Made by a program: the position numbers and the translations under genes
Source of the DNA: Amphimedon queenslandica
Lineage: Eukaryota > Porifera > Demospongiae > Haplosclerida > Niphatidae
Reading direction: 5' to 3'
Length of the DNA stretch: 64,000 nt
Assembly (NCBI RefSeq): GCF_000090795.2
Contig: NW_003546339.1
Coordinates: 169,513-233,512, forward strand
Shown here: positions 45,110 through 57,012 of the stretch, in pieces
Position numbering within the stretch: position 1 is the first letter of the stretch
Layout: each line of letters starts with the position of its first letter
Notes under the pieces: model-generated
What the model saw: the letters and a program-made list of their open reading frames with translations, nothing else
The model's database searches: none
What the model was told of the DNA's origin: nothing

Positions 45110-46675
45110 ATCTGTCAATTGGAGGCCTTTCATCCAAAGCTGCATTGATACCCTTACACAGTTGATCTGTTACTCTTTAGCTAAGCACATGCAACCAATA
45201 GACATGCATTGGCTTTCAATGAATGATTAAGAAGTTTGAGCCACGCACACTGTACCAGACAGGAAAACATTTTTGGTGACCTATTTGCATCAGATGTATG
45301 TGACTGAGAAGAAACACATCAGCAACCTCATGTCATCAGCTCAATTCTACTCATGTACCACAGACATTTGGACGTCTCGAGCTCAACATGCATACATTAG
45401 TTTAACAATTCATTACCTTGCTGGTGATTTCACTTTGCATAGCCACTTACTGGAATCCAAGGAATTTCCAGACTCTCATTCAGGAGTGAATTTTGCTCAA
45501 GAGCTGACCCAGAGTCTTAAGGAGTGGCGCCTCACTATAGATAACCTAGTGTCATTTACTACTGATAATACCAGTAATGTTGTGGTTGCTATGGAAGAAC
45601 TGGAATGCATACGAGTGCCATGTTTCAGCCATTGCTTGAACTTGGCTGCGGAAAAGGCCTGCTCCAATGCTGAAGTATGCAAAGTCATTGCTCGATGTCG
45701 TCTCTTGGTCACTCCCACCATTCTTCCAAGGATACATGCATCTTAAAGCAAAAGGAAACAGATTTACACATTAGGAAGGAGCAAAACATAATTCAGGATG
45801 TTACAACGAGGTGGAATTCCTCATACTATATGATTGCTAGAGTAGTAGAGCAACAGCAGCCATTATGTGCAGCATTACTAGATGTTAAACAGGCTGATCT
45901 TTTCCCCTAAGACGACGAATTTATAACAATGGATGGCTACTTAGATGTGATGAAGCCTTTGGTTACTATTAATTAAGCCAATAGCGCTCAAAAATGGGTA
46001 ACAATTTCAAAACTCAGACCACTTCTTCATAAACTTTTGAAATCACATCTCATTGAAAAATCAAGTGACACGAGTTTAGCAAAGAAAATGAAATCAGAAA
46101 TAAATAATAACTTCAGCTCTCAATACACCGACAACTTCTTTTACTTTCCAAGGCAGCATTCCTTGATCCATGTTTGAAGAACCATCCTTTTCTGTCACCC
46201 ATTGAATTGAATGATTTGCATGATCTCATTAGCCAAGAGGCTGGACAGATAGCCAAATCGAATCATTCAGCAGTGGACAAGATTGATATTGAGACTGACA
46301 GTGCAGCAGTAATGCCTCCTTTAACAAAGAAAGGAAAAGGAAAATGGGAATTATTTGAATTACTAAGTGATGTAATGCATACAGAATCTGATGCATCACA
46401 ACCCACATTATCTCCAGCAAAAATCAGCTGCAGAAGTTGCAATGTGTTTATCTCAGCCAGATGTAACTGAAAACCCATTGCTGTGGTGGAAACTGAATAG
46501 TTTTCGGTATCCCATGTTGTCTACTTTGGCTAAGAAATATCTGGCAAAACCAGTTTACTTCTGTGCCATCAGAGAGAGCTTTCAGTGCTGCTGGCCATAT
46601 TGTCAACATGAAAAGGGCATGTCTTCAACCAGCTTCAGTCAATATGTTAGTTTTTTATCAGAGAATCTCTCTTAA
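45110..46675 (+). pseudogene. hAT transposase (ZBED-like), broken
   Basis: Seen: a broken start (LEPR-like then YQTGKHF, 45230-45270); FYSCTTDIWTSRAQHAYISL (45345-45404) with the hAT C-T-D-x-W block; LVSFTTDNTSNVVVAMEEL (45550-45602) carrying the second catalytic Asp; RVPCFSHCLNLAAEKA (45613-45660); DVTTRWNSSYYMIARVVEQQ (45798-45855); then NPLLWWKLNSFRYPMLSTLA and KKYLAKPV (46480-46550), the C-terminal hAT dimerisation domain, followed by a CQHEKGMSSTS segment in another frame. Length and order match a ZBED-type hAT transposase of ~600 residues; the N-terminal BED zinc finger is missing. About six frame changes or stops. hAT transposases cut and paste with 8 bp target duplications; the window's hAT MITEs have different termini from its right end (46858). 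Confidence 0.85.
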
Positions 46676-46744
46676 GTGAACATCATGAATAGATACAAAC
46701 AAATATCTCTTATGTTATTACTCATTATTCATGCTATACTCTTT

Positions 46745-46858
46745 TATAATTTGAAATATTATTGACACTTATATATCGCGATAGTTTTTACAATCGAGAT
46801 AGTTTTGTGACTATCAATCGTGATAGTGATAGTAGTACTATCTTCCAGCACTAACATA
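46745..46858. repeat. Putative right end of the hAT element
   Basis: Read inverted from 46858 the sequence is TAGTGCTGGAAGATAGTACT, resembling a hAT terminus (CAGTGCTGG) with its first base changed. Inside are several spaced ATCGnGATAGT words (46770-46840), a likely subterminal transposase-binding array. The matching left end was not found. Confidence 0.55.
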
Positions 46859-46865
46859 AATCTGT

Positions 46866-47713
46866 GGACTTCAATAATTCATCATGTATGATGCCACAGC
46901 TACAGTTTCTCCTCGTTCATTTGTTCTGATTTGTAAAGGAAGTCCAATCTCTTCCTCACGTTTCATGAATGACTGTATTTGATACGTTATTAGTAGAAAC
47001 ATTTAGAAATGTAATTAATCTGCTAAAGCCATGAATGCCCCTATGTATGCCAATCAAATCAGCTTGTAATATCTCTCTATATGCAAAGAAGCATTAGTAG
47101 AAGGAACACTGTACTGCTGACAATGCAACCGACCTCTACACCGAGCCATGGCACCAATTGGATCAACTCTCCGCAATGATTCCATGACTCTTTCCCTTTG
47201 GATTACAATACCTCTAGATTGGAGGCGACTAATCAGCAAATTCTCTCCACATCTTGGAAATAATGCTACTCTCTCAAAAGTAATCCGATGTAGATAATCA
47301 TCAGTCAGTAAAGAATGCTTGTGTAAAGAAATTTCAGACTCTGCCATCCTCCTTTCAGTTGTCCTACTACAGCAACTAAACATTAGGCTTGTGTGTTTGA
47401 ATGACGAGCCTTGCGCTACAAGATACCTCAGTTGATCTTCATCAATCAATATTTCTGACCTGCCCTTTCTTTTTACAGCAATTTTGCTTTCTTCTTCATT
47501 GATCGTGGCCTGTGCTAAAGTCTACAAAGTATTCAAAAATTCATCTCCATCTATAGAGCCATAAATTGGAACAAATACTTCCAAGACTCGTACCACATCA
47601 ATGACATTTATAGAATACTCTTCTTTATAGGCTTCAGGCATAGAATATTATTGCAGTACCTCTTGTACTGTTTCTTTTACTAAGTGAAACACCACGTTCT
47701 CTGTGTCATCCAT
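46866..47713 (-). pseudogene. Integrase-like (rve/DDE-type) gene, N-terminal part
   Basis: Seen: start MDDTENVVFHLVKETVQEVL (47713 downward), then KIAVKRKGRSEILIDEDQLR, MFSCCSRTTERRMAESEIS (a helix-turn-helix-like block), RCGENLLISRLQSRGIVIQR with VMESLRRVDPIGAMARCRGR (47140-47290), SLHIERYYKLI (about 47060) and, in another frame, IHGFSRLITFLNVSTNNV, then EEIGLPLQIRTNERG and VAVASYMM. Known: this order (HTH; R-x-x-L-x-x-x-G-I; W-H-I-D-x-x-H-K-L; G-F-S-R; G-x-P-x-R-x-R-x-D) is that of a metazoan integrase-core family related to Ginger-type DNA transposons. The catalytic positions are not all Asp here, and stops occur. It is cut short exactly where the hAT right end begins. Confidence 0.68.
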
Positions 47714-47714
47714 T

Positions 47715-49300
47715 TTAAGTAATGCTTCACCTACTTAGAAACAAAAGCCACACCTAAAGGAATGACCCAGATGGCAGGGCACATGGCATGAGCTAGACAT
47801 CGAAAATCAACTTGATCTCAGTTTTTGGCATAGACAAGACATAAATAGTGATTATTTCTGTCACATTTGGCGTTCCATAGCATCAACAAGATTTCTCATT
47901 ATTATCAGCCATTCTTTTTTATTTTTGTCGCATTTGGCGTTCCATACTACAATGTTAGTTTTAATCGGTAATTTTGAAACAGTCGGTGTGCGTTAGTGAA
48001 TATGGCAAGCCAAATGCTTCCAAGTTCAATTATCTGATCTCCATTACTTACACTGATAAAACATATAAGGCAAGACTGTCATGCCCATCAATTAGTTATT
48101 GTTATTTGTAAGATGGTGTTAGGTGGTGGTAACGATGATAAAGTAAGATGTATTCATTTTATTTTACCCCAAAATTTATAGATTTATAGTATTCATTTAG
48201 ATGGATAAAGTCCTTTTTCAGTTTGGGTTTGAAGATGAAGAAATAAGGGAGAATTTTGGCAAGAGAAGGTAGGAATATGCTGGGCTGTGTCAATGGCAAT
48301 TTATGTCAAATTATTTTATAGATTTTACCAGTTATATTACATTTGTTGAGTTTTATGCCATGAAAAGAAGTTGGTATTCTATCTATTTGGGTGAACATGC
48401 TGTGTTGAAACAGGCATGGAAAACTCATGTGAAGGATAGTATATATGTACATAATGTAAATAATTAATGTTATAGTATCTTCATTATATTCGCATCGATT
48501 TGTACAATTAGTAACTGCAAATGGAATAAGCTGAGTTTGATCACTGTCAAGTCTGTCAAGATGTCATCCGTGGTGTCCATGTACATACTTGTTCAAAACA
48601 ATGACATTGTCAACTTTTATGGACTATGACAAGTTGAAAGTGGAGTTAAACGTCCTGATTTCTGACATGAAAGTTACAAGTACATGTGAAATAAACTTTA
48701 TTGCAAGTATCGTAATTTTTAGCAACATACATTTATTACTATTATCATTATAATTATCATAGTTGATGACTTAGAAATTCTCTATTACAATATCTGGTAT
48801 GGAATATGGAAGGATGAGGTAATGAGCTACCTGGTGTTAGATAAGCATTTCATGAAATTTTTGTAAGTACTGCCTTCACCACCTATGGGTCTGAAGTTGA
48901 GGTGACTGTCAACCCAATGAGAATCCTATTGAGTTTTTGTCAGTTGAATTTGATAAACAATATTTACTGAAGGAAGAGGTTAGAGAAAAATACAATGTAC
49001 TTATGTATATGAGAGAGAGAGGGTAAAGGTGAGAACGGAAGAAACAAGAATGAGTGCTTTTTATGCTTACAGTACATGTAATGTGTGTACTTGTACAAGG
49101 ATTACATGTATGTCTACATTTATGTTCTAGTTCCTGCACCTATGTCTACATGTTGGCATAGATTTAGTTTTTGTGCCTAAATCTTGAGATGAGTCAAAGG
49201 CTACATTATGAAGAAACATTTCTTCATTATGCTAGTTGAGCTTGGGAAGGGACTGCCTTTTGAGATAATGGAAGCATACAAGGACATTTATCAAACCAAG
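47715..49300. other. Spacer with isolated protein-like snippets
   Basis: Two short readings look protein-like: MDKVLFQFGFEDEEIRENFG (48201-48260) and FDHCQVCQDVIRGVHVHTCS (48538-48597), the latter with zinc-finger-like Cys/His spacing. Their neighbours are AT-rich, so these may be exons of the gene at 49306. TATTACAATA-type spacer elsewhere. Confidence 0.35.
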
Positions 49301-49305
49301 GCACT

Positions 49306-49884
49306 TTGATGACCGATTCAGATCATGATACATCAGAGGGGATCAATCCAGAAGATGGTATCGTCTCTGTTGCTCAGGCACCTCCTGAAGCTTTAGGAGA
49401 CTCACTCTTAAACCCAATGAAACCCTTAGAGTTCTGCTCACCTTTACCTAACTCCACTGCCATCCTGCCACAAGCAATCTCCACTGCAATGCTTAGTAAT
49501 TCAACTGTTGGTTTGCTCTACAACAACCAGCAGTTGGATGGGTATGATATATCACCAGTTGTAGCATGCATAGCTACATACCTTTGCATTGATATATCAC
49601 CACAGGCATTTTCTGAAATGATACAAGGCGTTGCCACTGTTATATATGGCTCCCCTTACTCTGGTAAAACAAAACAGTCACGCAAACCAGCTGCTTTATA
49701 CAATGTACCCACACTAACAATTGATGCAGTCTCTACTGCTAGTACCTCTGCTGGTTGTAAAGCACATGAGTCACTGATAGAGTCAACCAAAGAAGTTGAA
49801 GCAATTGAACAACCTGCAACCAATGGCCTCGAGTGCCAATATAAATTAAAGGAGGACCAGTTGTATGGTAAAGAGTGCCTTTAG
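49306..49884 (+). CDS. Unrecognised 192-codon open frame
   Basis: An uninterrupted ATG-to-stop frame of 192 codons, long for this composition and Ser/Thr/Pro/Ala-rich at the N-terminus (VSVAQAPPEALGDSLLNP), with a hydrophobic centre (ISPVVACIATYLCIDISPQA) and a Lys/Glu-rich C-terminus. I do not recognise the family. After its stop, readings continue in other frames to about 50170 (VASLLLANFAVPEWLK; then SYTWTARGEFCL), so it may be one exon of a longer gene interrupted at its 3' side by the DIRS element (50480-54030). Broken or multi-exon; possibly part of the P-like element that resumes downstream. Confidence 0.4.
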   Translation: MMTDSDHDTSEGINPEDGIVSVAQAPPEALGDSLLNPMKPLEFCSPLPNSTAILPQAISTAMLSNSTVGLLYNNQQLDGYDISPVVACIATYLCIDISPQAFSEMIQGVATVIYGSPYSGKTKQSRKPAALYNVPTLTIDAVSTASTSAGCKAHESLIESTKEVEAIEQPATNGLECQYKLKEDQLYGKECL

Positions 49885-50395
49885 GAAGACACTGGTAGCT
49901 CCACAGATACCAGAATTAAAACGAGAGAGTCTGAGGAGCTTTAAAGTTGCCTCTTTACTATTGGCAAATTTTGCAGTACCAGAGTGGCTCAAATAATATC
50001 ACACAGACTCCTACACATGGACTGCAAGAGGGGAGTTTTGTTTGATGGACTCCCATCTAACTTAACTGGTGACCAGTTCCTGACTGCTGCTCTTATATTC
50101 AAGTCATTTCAAATCAGGAAACACATTCTTTGTTGATCTTGACTTTGAGGAAGTGAAGATCAGGATTGAATAAATGGAAATAGAGAGGCAGAGAATTATT
50201 GGTGAGCCTTAAAATGAAGCTATAGCATACATGTAGTTCATATGTACACATACATGTACGTTATTTTGTATTATTTGATTCCTTGTAGATGAGTAGTTAA
50301 GATTATAGAGGCATGAGAAAGAGAGGATTGATGCTTCATTGAATATGAGTTAAAATGAATAGAAGCATTCCCATGCTACAAGAGAATGTCATTAT

Positions 50396-50436
50396 GTATC
50401 TCTTATGTCTAATGACTCATTAGACATAAGAGATAC
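50396..50436. repeat. Perfect 20 bp palindrome
   Basis: GTATCTCTTATGTCTAATGA, one C, then its exact inverse TCATTAGACATAAGAGATAC. It lies ~45 bp outside the low-coordinate edge of the DIRS element. Confidence 0.95.
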
Positions 50437-50479
50437 ATGGACAAGAGAAGTAAGGGGTAATAAGCATGAATAATGCTTG

Positions 50480-53400
50480 TCAGAATGGCTAAGGCCACGA
50501 AGTGGCTGCAAGCTATTCTAGATTATAGGAAGAAGTTGAAGTCGATCATATCAACTGTGTTTGGCCAGTTTTCTTAACTTATAGCTAATTTGCAGTTAAA
50601 TAACTAATTTTAATAACTTTTGGTTGGCCCATCGCCCACTTGCCATATTATATAAACCCCTGCTTCAGCCATCTTCCTTGGCCTTTGATTAGCTTCTCCT
50701 CTTCCGTTGGGAGGGTGAGTGTGGACAGTTAATATGATCGACTTTGCCTTCATATAATCTAGAATAGCTTGCAGCCACTTCATGGCTTGGCCATTCTGAC
50801 AAATACATTTCAGAAGGCTCAGTCTCACATATCAACTGCGTTGTTCGTAGCTTCTCCCAAGCTATTCTGATTGATTCAGCCCTTCTGTAGGCTGCTCGAT
50901 CAAATTCTTTGTTGTAGAATTTCTGGAAAACTGACTCCGAACTCCAATTTGCTGCTTTCAAAATGTCCTCTAGTGTAACTCTGCCTCTAGCTGCTGCTGA
51001 GGCTGATGCTCCGCGAGTGGAGTGAGCCCTAAAAATTTCCGTATTTATCCTAGCCTGTTCTAAGACTTTTCTCAGCCATCTGGCGATTGTGCTAGAAGTT
51101 ACTGCTTTTTGAGGTTTGATGAAAGACAGAAATAATCTGGTTTCATTCCCCCCTATCTGATTAGTTTTGTCTATGTATACTGAGATGGTCTCCACCGGGC
51201 ACAGTATTGGGTTTTGGGGGAAGGAAGGGAAGAAGAAAGTTTCTATTGGCTTACCCTGCCTTGACTGTTTTGCTAATGCAGATGGTGATAATGAAACCCC
51301 GTTGCCAGCTGGCCTCATTCTTGAGGTGTCTAGTTGAGATAAGTCTGCAGACCAGGATGGTCTGGTGATTGCTAATAGAAACACACTTTTCAGTCTCAGC
51401 ATTTTGAGTGATAGTGTCTCCGACTTCCCTCGTGATGGAAGGAAATTGAGTACCCGTTGTACATCCCAAGTATTAGAATACCTGGGGATGGGGGGTCTTA
51501 CATTGAACATCCCTCTTATCAGCTCAGTGATAATGGGTTGTTGACCAACTGGTACTCCATCCGCTCTGTCATGTACTGATGATATGGCTGACCTGTAAGC
51601 ATTGACCAAGTTATACTGGTATCCCTCTTGGTATAAAGAGGCTAGAAAATTTGCAACCTCACTCACAGGTCCTGAAAATGGATCTGAACCCTGTTCAGAA
51701 CACCAGCGATCTTATCGGTTGAATAATGAGTCATATGATTTACTAATCTTCGATCTCCAAGAGTAAATGATGATGTCAGAAGTTTGTCCTGAAAGGCCTT
51801 GATTGCTAAGGCCTTCCTGAGATGCTCCAAGCGGCTAATTGGGGCATTATGGGTATTTACTCTATATTGCGTCTCTGTGGGGGTAGCCAATCTACTATTA
51901 ATGACAATAGGAGGGGATACCACGGCTGTGTCTTCCAGACAGGGGCTACCAGAATTGCATCTGCCTCCTGTGCTTCTGTTTTTGTTAATACTCTGGAAAT
52001 CAAGTTCCAGGGGGTTTGGCAAAAGCCTTTCATTATTGTCCAGTCCTGAAGGAATTCATTGCTTGCCTCTGCAAACGGATATGGCCGCCAACTGAAGTAA
52101 CATTGGCACTGATTGGTTAGTCTGGATGCAAATAGGTCCACTTCCAGTGGCCTGTAGACCCTGTTGATTTTTTGAAATGTTGAGTGATCTAGACTCCAAT
52201 CTGATCTGTCCCTCATGGATCTGAATTCCCTGTCTGCCGCCTGGTTCAATACACCAGGTAGGTGCTGAGCTTGGATGTGGATGTTCCTCTTCAGACACCA
52301 CATCCATAGATTCCGGGTCAGAGATATCAACTCTTTGGATACTGTCCCTTCCTGATTGTTGACATAGGCAACTGCTATCGTGTTGTCTATCTTCATTAAC
52401 ACTGACACTGCTGTCTTGTTTTTGGCAAATGTCGTTAGAGCTAGAGTTGCCGCTAGCAGTTCCAGACACTTTATATGGCACTCCTTCTCCTGGGGAGACC
52501 AGGGTCCCCCTGTGCTAGAGGCATGATGAGAGGCACCCCAGCCATGGGTCGAGGCATCTGATTCTATTATCAGGTCTGGGCCCATTGTCAGTAGCGTTTT
52601 GCCATTCCAATTTATCATCTGTGTGTTCCACCAGATTAGTTCCTCCTTGCTGTCGGGAGACAGTGCAAGGGTTGTCTCATAGTCTTGGTTCCACTCCTCG
52701 AGGGCTGATGCCAGGTCTATCTGTAGGCTCCTGTAGAAAAGAGGAGCTGGTAAAATTACTTGGTTTGAGGCATTAATTGTGCCAATTAACCAGGAGAGGG
52801 CGTGGCATGTTACATGCTCGGCCCCCAATAGTTTTTTTTATAGTTGGAGACTCAGCTCCATCTTGATGGTATCTACCATAAAACCTAGCAATTCTAGGCA
52901 CTCGGATGGTTGTAGTATTGTCTTCTCCGAGTTTATTGTGAACCCTAGGCATTGGAAAAGGTGTATCAGGCCTGACTCGTGGTCGCTGGTCTTTTCCTTG
53001 GTCTCTGCCATTAGGAGAATGTTGTCTAGGTATACCACCAACTGTATCACCAGCTCCCATCCGAGAGCTGCTATAGGCTTTAGGGTCTTAGTAAAGACCC
53101 ACGGGGCTGAGGCCAGGCCGAATGGGAGGCAGTTGAACAGGTATAGTTTGTTTTTGAATTGGAAACACAGGAACTTTCTGTGTTGTTGTTTTATGGGGAT
53201 TGAAAAATAAGCATCCTTCAAGTCTATTTTTACATGCCAATCTCCTTTCCTGAGTAGGCTTTTGAGGGTGTGGATTCCCTCCATTTTGAAATGTTGGGCA
53301 TTTATGAATGAATTGAGGTTTTTTTTTCATGACAGGCCTCTGGCCGCCATCTTTTTTGGTACTAGAAAGAGGGTGGAGAAAAAACTCCCCTCTTGTGGGA

Positions 53401-54030
53401 TTTGTATCTCTGATACCGCCCCATTTGAGATCATTTCTGTGATCTCCTGAGACACCAGCTTTTGCTGGTCCTTATTTAGTTGGGTTGGGAAGGGTCTCTG
53501 GTACTGGTGGCGTTCAGAGATGAATTCTATCTTGTACCCCGATACAGTATTTAGGACCCACCAGTCCTTTGTTAGTTTTTGCCAATTGGCTATAAAGTGT
53601 GCGAGCCGTCCGGCTGGGCTTAATTGCTTTTGCAGTGGTATGATGGCCTTGGCTACAATCGCATTTTGTATTGACTGAGTATTTTGAAATACTTTTATTG
53701 AACAATAATGTGTGTTGTTTCTGAGAGAGTTTCTGATGGACTAATGACGGGGAGGTCTTTACCCTGAATGACTCTTGTGAGAATGTGGGGCCTCCACCCT
53801 TTTCTTCTGGCCTGGCCTCTTCGAAAAACATGAGCTGGCTTGTTGCCGGAGCTCTGTATCTGGGGGATATGTTTACTTGGGAGTGACACTGCTTTGAGCA
53901 ATTTCACTTGATCCAAGTGGTCCTTGGCATGCTTCGAGAAGTCAGCACCAAAAAGGTTGGGAGAAGCTTCAAGGAAGTCTCCATCCTCTTTCAGGATCAT
54001 TACACACTGTTTTCCAGTTGCCTGCACATA
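50480..54030 (-). mobile_element. DIRS-type tyrosine-recombinase retrotransposon fossil
   Basis: On minus, from 54030 downward: a Gag-like region (about 53500-54030), a reverse transcriptase with RNase H region (about 51860-53330), and a tyrosine recombinase (about 50690-51670). This part order is diagnostic of DIRS-group elements, which integrate by a tyrosine recombinase instead of a retroviral-type integrase and lack ordinary LTRs. Part of the recombinase end (about 50723-50800) is repeated inverted at about 50480-50560, as expected of DIRS terminal/internal complementary repeats. The copy is 5'-truncated or its far end is unrecognised. It is broken but by only a few breaks, with long open stretches, so it is much younger than the gypsy fossil at 10.6-12.2 kb. 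Confidence 0.88.
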
Positions 54031-54034
54031 TACA

Positions 54035-54920
54035 CAATATTAACACTCTCCCCTTTCCAAATGAATTTATTATTATGTACTGACTGATTCACACTTTTCA
54101 AGAAGTTTCTGTTACTCCAGGCAATAAAACCCCCAAGAGATCTCCTAGGCTAGCTACCAGAAATGGGTCAAGGATTGATACACTTGTAAGATATGACTTA
54201 AGGAGTACTGTGGCCAAGAAAGCTAGTGTCGTACCAGAAAGTAGCTAAGCAATCTTTTCACTACATCATTTGAAAAGCTTTATACATGAATGTGAAGGTT
54301 ATTCCTCGCTCAATGCTGATGTTGTTACTGCTGATGCTAGGAAGAGTAACATTCAAACTTTCCTAATTGGGCGAAGCCCACTAGTTCGAGTAGAGTATGT
54401 TTGTTTGTACACGTATGTCACCCCTATTTATCCGTATAAAAAATTTTCCTAATTTAATAACCTAATTTTCATCTTTTTTGAAAACGGGTGTGGTCACAGT
54501 GAAATGAAATGGCGCCAGCTATCAATTCTTCATTGTTCTTCATGTTCTTGACCTTACAAGTTACAAGTCACTCACTTGAGTCAGCAAGAGAAGTCTCTAC
54601 TACTTTCCAAATACAGCAAGGAAGATTAAGAAGGCAGACATGCCACAGTTGTGAGCTTGTAAAGCCTCCACAACTAGGCTGACCTAACCTATGACTGCAG
54701 TTACTGTCTCTGGCTTCCAATACAACTTTTTTGCTGCAGAATGTGATAAACTGATAAAGAAAATTTGTATTTCCAAGCATGATAACTTCATTACAAACTT
54801 ACAAACTACTGTATTTACTCATGTACATGTAATAATGTAGCTCAATACCATATAACCTTTGAAATATAGCGTGGCTAGGGGGCTGAGCCCCTTAATGTTT
54901 TACATTCGTCTAGTGGTAAC
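54035..54920. other. Spacer with one protein-like reading
   Basis: A basic reading TPGNKTPKRSPRLATRNGSR and VRYDLRSTVAKKASVVPESS (54118-54245) is open and could be an exon of the gene interrupted by the DIRS element. Near 54490 is a GGGTGTGGTCACAG word of the repeat-associated kind. Nothing else recognised. Confidence 0.35.
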
Positions 54921-55798
54921 CAGAAAACTGAAGAGTTATAATGATGACATTGGTCCTTATGATGCTGTCAGACTGGATGTCATTGAAGATGGCTGCTACA
55001 AGTTGGTTGCTCATACAGTCTGTTGAAGTTTCTAGAATTACCACTCCATTACAAAAAAGCAGTATTGTTTATGTATGCGATAAACTGGCTGACCACCATA
55101 CATGGGTTGTTTGTCTTGTTATCAAAGGCTACTCAGTTTATGATACAACTATTGGGTATCATCTGAATCGAGTAGTGATGAATTAGTGTGTTCCCAACAC
55201 AGTGTGAGATCATGAGTGTGCTCTTATGTACTAGCAGCAACACAGGAGATGCTCACCTACTTTTAGTAACTGTATGTCTCTGAAGTAGCAGCTTCCTATA
55301 AGGAAAAGGGAACATGATTACTTGACCCCATCAGAAAGAGCTAAACATCAAAGCTCTAGTTTTATAGTGCCATTCAATATTTTAAGTCCTGCATGTAAAT
55401 AGGCAAGGGTAGACAGCTTGAGGAAATCGATTAAAAATTTGCAAGTTAAGGCTGATTATTACTCAATAAAAATTGAATGGCTCTCAATGAATGAGGAGCA
55501 AAATAAGGAAAACGGTGATTTAGTAGATGGAATTGTTAACTCTGATAATGGTCATCAGCAACTATCTGAGATATATGTGTAAGTGAATCAGGTCAGTGGT
55601 GGACTAGGAGATCAGTTGAAAGATATATGGACAAAAGACTACACTGACTGGCAACAGTTTCAAGCTGATCAAGAAAGAAATGGTAAGTGTAGTTTGAACA
55701 GGAGTCTGGATTTGAAATAACTTTAATTTTTCTTTGACTAGTTTCCGACATAAGCACTAATCGATGGTCTCCAGTAACTATTCGTTTGTGTAAGCATT

Positions 55799-57012
55799 AA
55801 TTAGTAATGCGGTAGCGTGACTATGTACGATTCACCCCACTTCAAAACGGCTGCCACAAATTTGCAGCCTGGCTGTACTGGAAAACGAGCTTCTATACTT
55901 ACCAGACTTAACAGAGGACCTTATCTTGACCAGAGGACTCCATTGGTACCATTAGCGTGGCTGTAGACATTGTCTAAGAGGAAAGAGACATTGTGTAAGA
56001 GGAAAGTCAGAAATCTGCAACCGGCTGTTTTTGTTCAGCCACCTTTTTTCATCTTCATCATGATCTCCTGTCAATCCAGTTGTTGGTCGATATCTTGATC
56101 TTGCCTGGTGAAAGAAGTCAAATACTTACACCATTCTCCTCCAATAAGGTATGCACAACTCCCTATTCTTAATAACAATTCTCCAAGAAAGAAAGAAGTT
56201 GCACTGTAACTGCTGGATCTGGCCCATCTTAGCTGCATGCCGCCATTTTGTTAATTAAAGAATGTGCTTCAAAATTAGGGTGTGGTCGCACATGCTCATC
56301 TGCAGCTCTGGAAGAAGGCGAAGCAAGTTATTTTTTACCAAGCTATGCTTGGAATCAACTACTGCAATACTTTAGTGGAGGTTTCCAGTTAAAAGGTGTT
56401 AGTTTTACATGTTACTATTTTATCAAATGTGTTATTTTATTTAAAAAAAACAATTAATTAATGTTATGACTTATGATATGTAGTGATAATTATGAACTTT
56501 ACAACAGCCTGGAAGAACAGGAATTGCACGGAAGATGGTCACTCTTATCTCAGATTCTTGAACAAGGACTTGTGTCAAGACTATTATTAGTTTCACTTGT
56601 CATCAGTATAGTTGATATTCCTTCAGCATGTCTATTCAATGCTGTCTCTCATCAATGTCATAACAATGATAATAATAATAATAAAGAAAATTATAGTTAG
56701 TGTAAAATCAACAAGTATGACAATTGCAACTAAAGAAATATAAATATTTTAAAAAATCAACACAAACAATAACATAAAAAATTTAAAACAACAAGGTTCA
56801 GTAGGATTCCGAACGAGCAACGAAAATACGAAATGAAAATCCTATTCGTGACACAAATTCTACTCTACTTGGCAAGGTGATCCGTAATTCTTACATAGTG
56901 ACATTAAAAGTACAATGCAGATTAGTATTTGCATCACGAGTAGGATCTTCATTTCATATTTTCGTGGGTCGTTTGGAATCCTACTTAACCTAGTTTTTTT
57001 AAATTTATTATG
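55799..57012 (+). repeat. 1.2 kb fold-back repeat, copy 2
   Basis: Begins TTAGTAATGCGGTAGCGTGA and shares CTGCCACAAATTTGCAGCC, GAAAACGAGCTTCTA, CATGCCGCCATTTTGTTAAT and the terminal AGTAGGATT hairpin with copies 1 and 3. A 75-codon open frame (56473-56700, with ILEQGLVSRLLLVSLVIS) is also present in copy 3, probably just because the copies are nearly identical. Inserted within the P-like transposase. Confidence 0.87.

Noticed and set aside
45497-45737. Two overlapping minus-strand open frames
   Set aside because: Shadows of the hAT transposase on the plus strand.
52585-53450. Plus-strand open frames in the DIRS region
   Set aside because: Antisense shadows of the retroelement's coding region.
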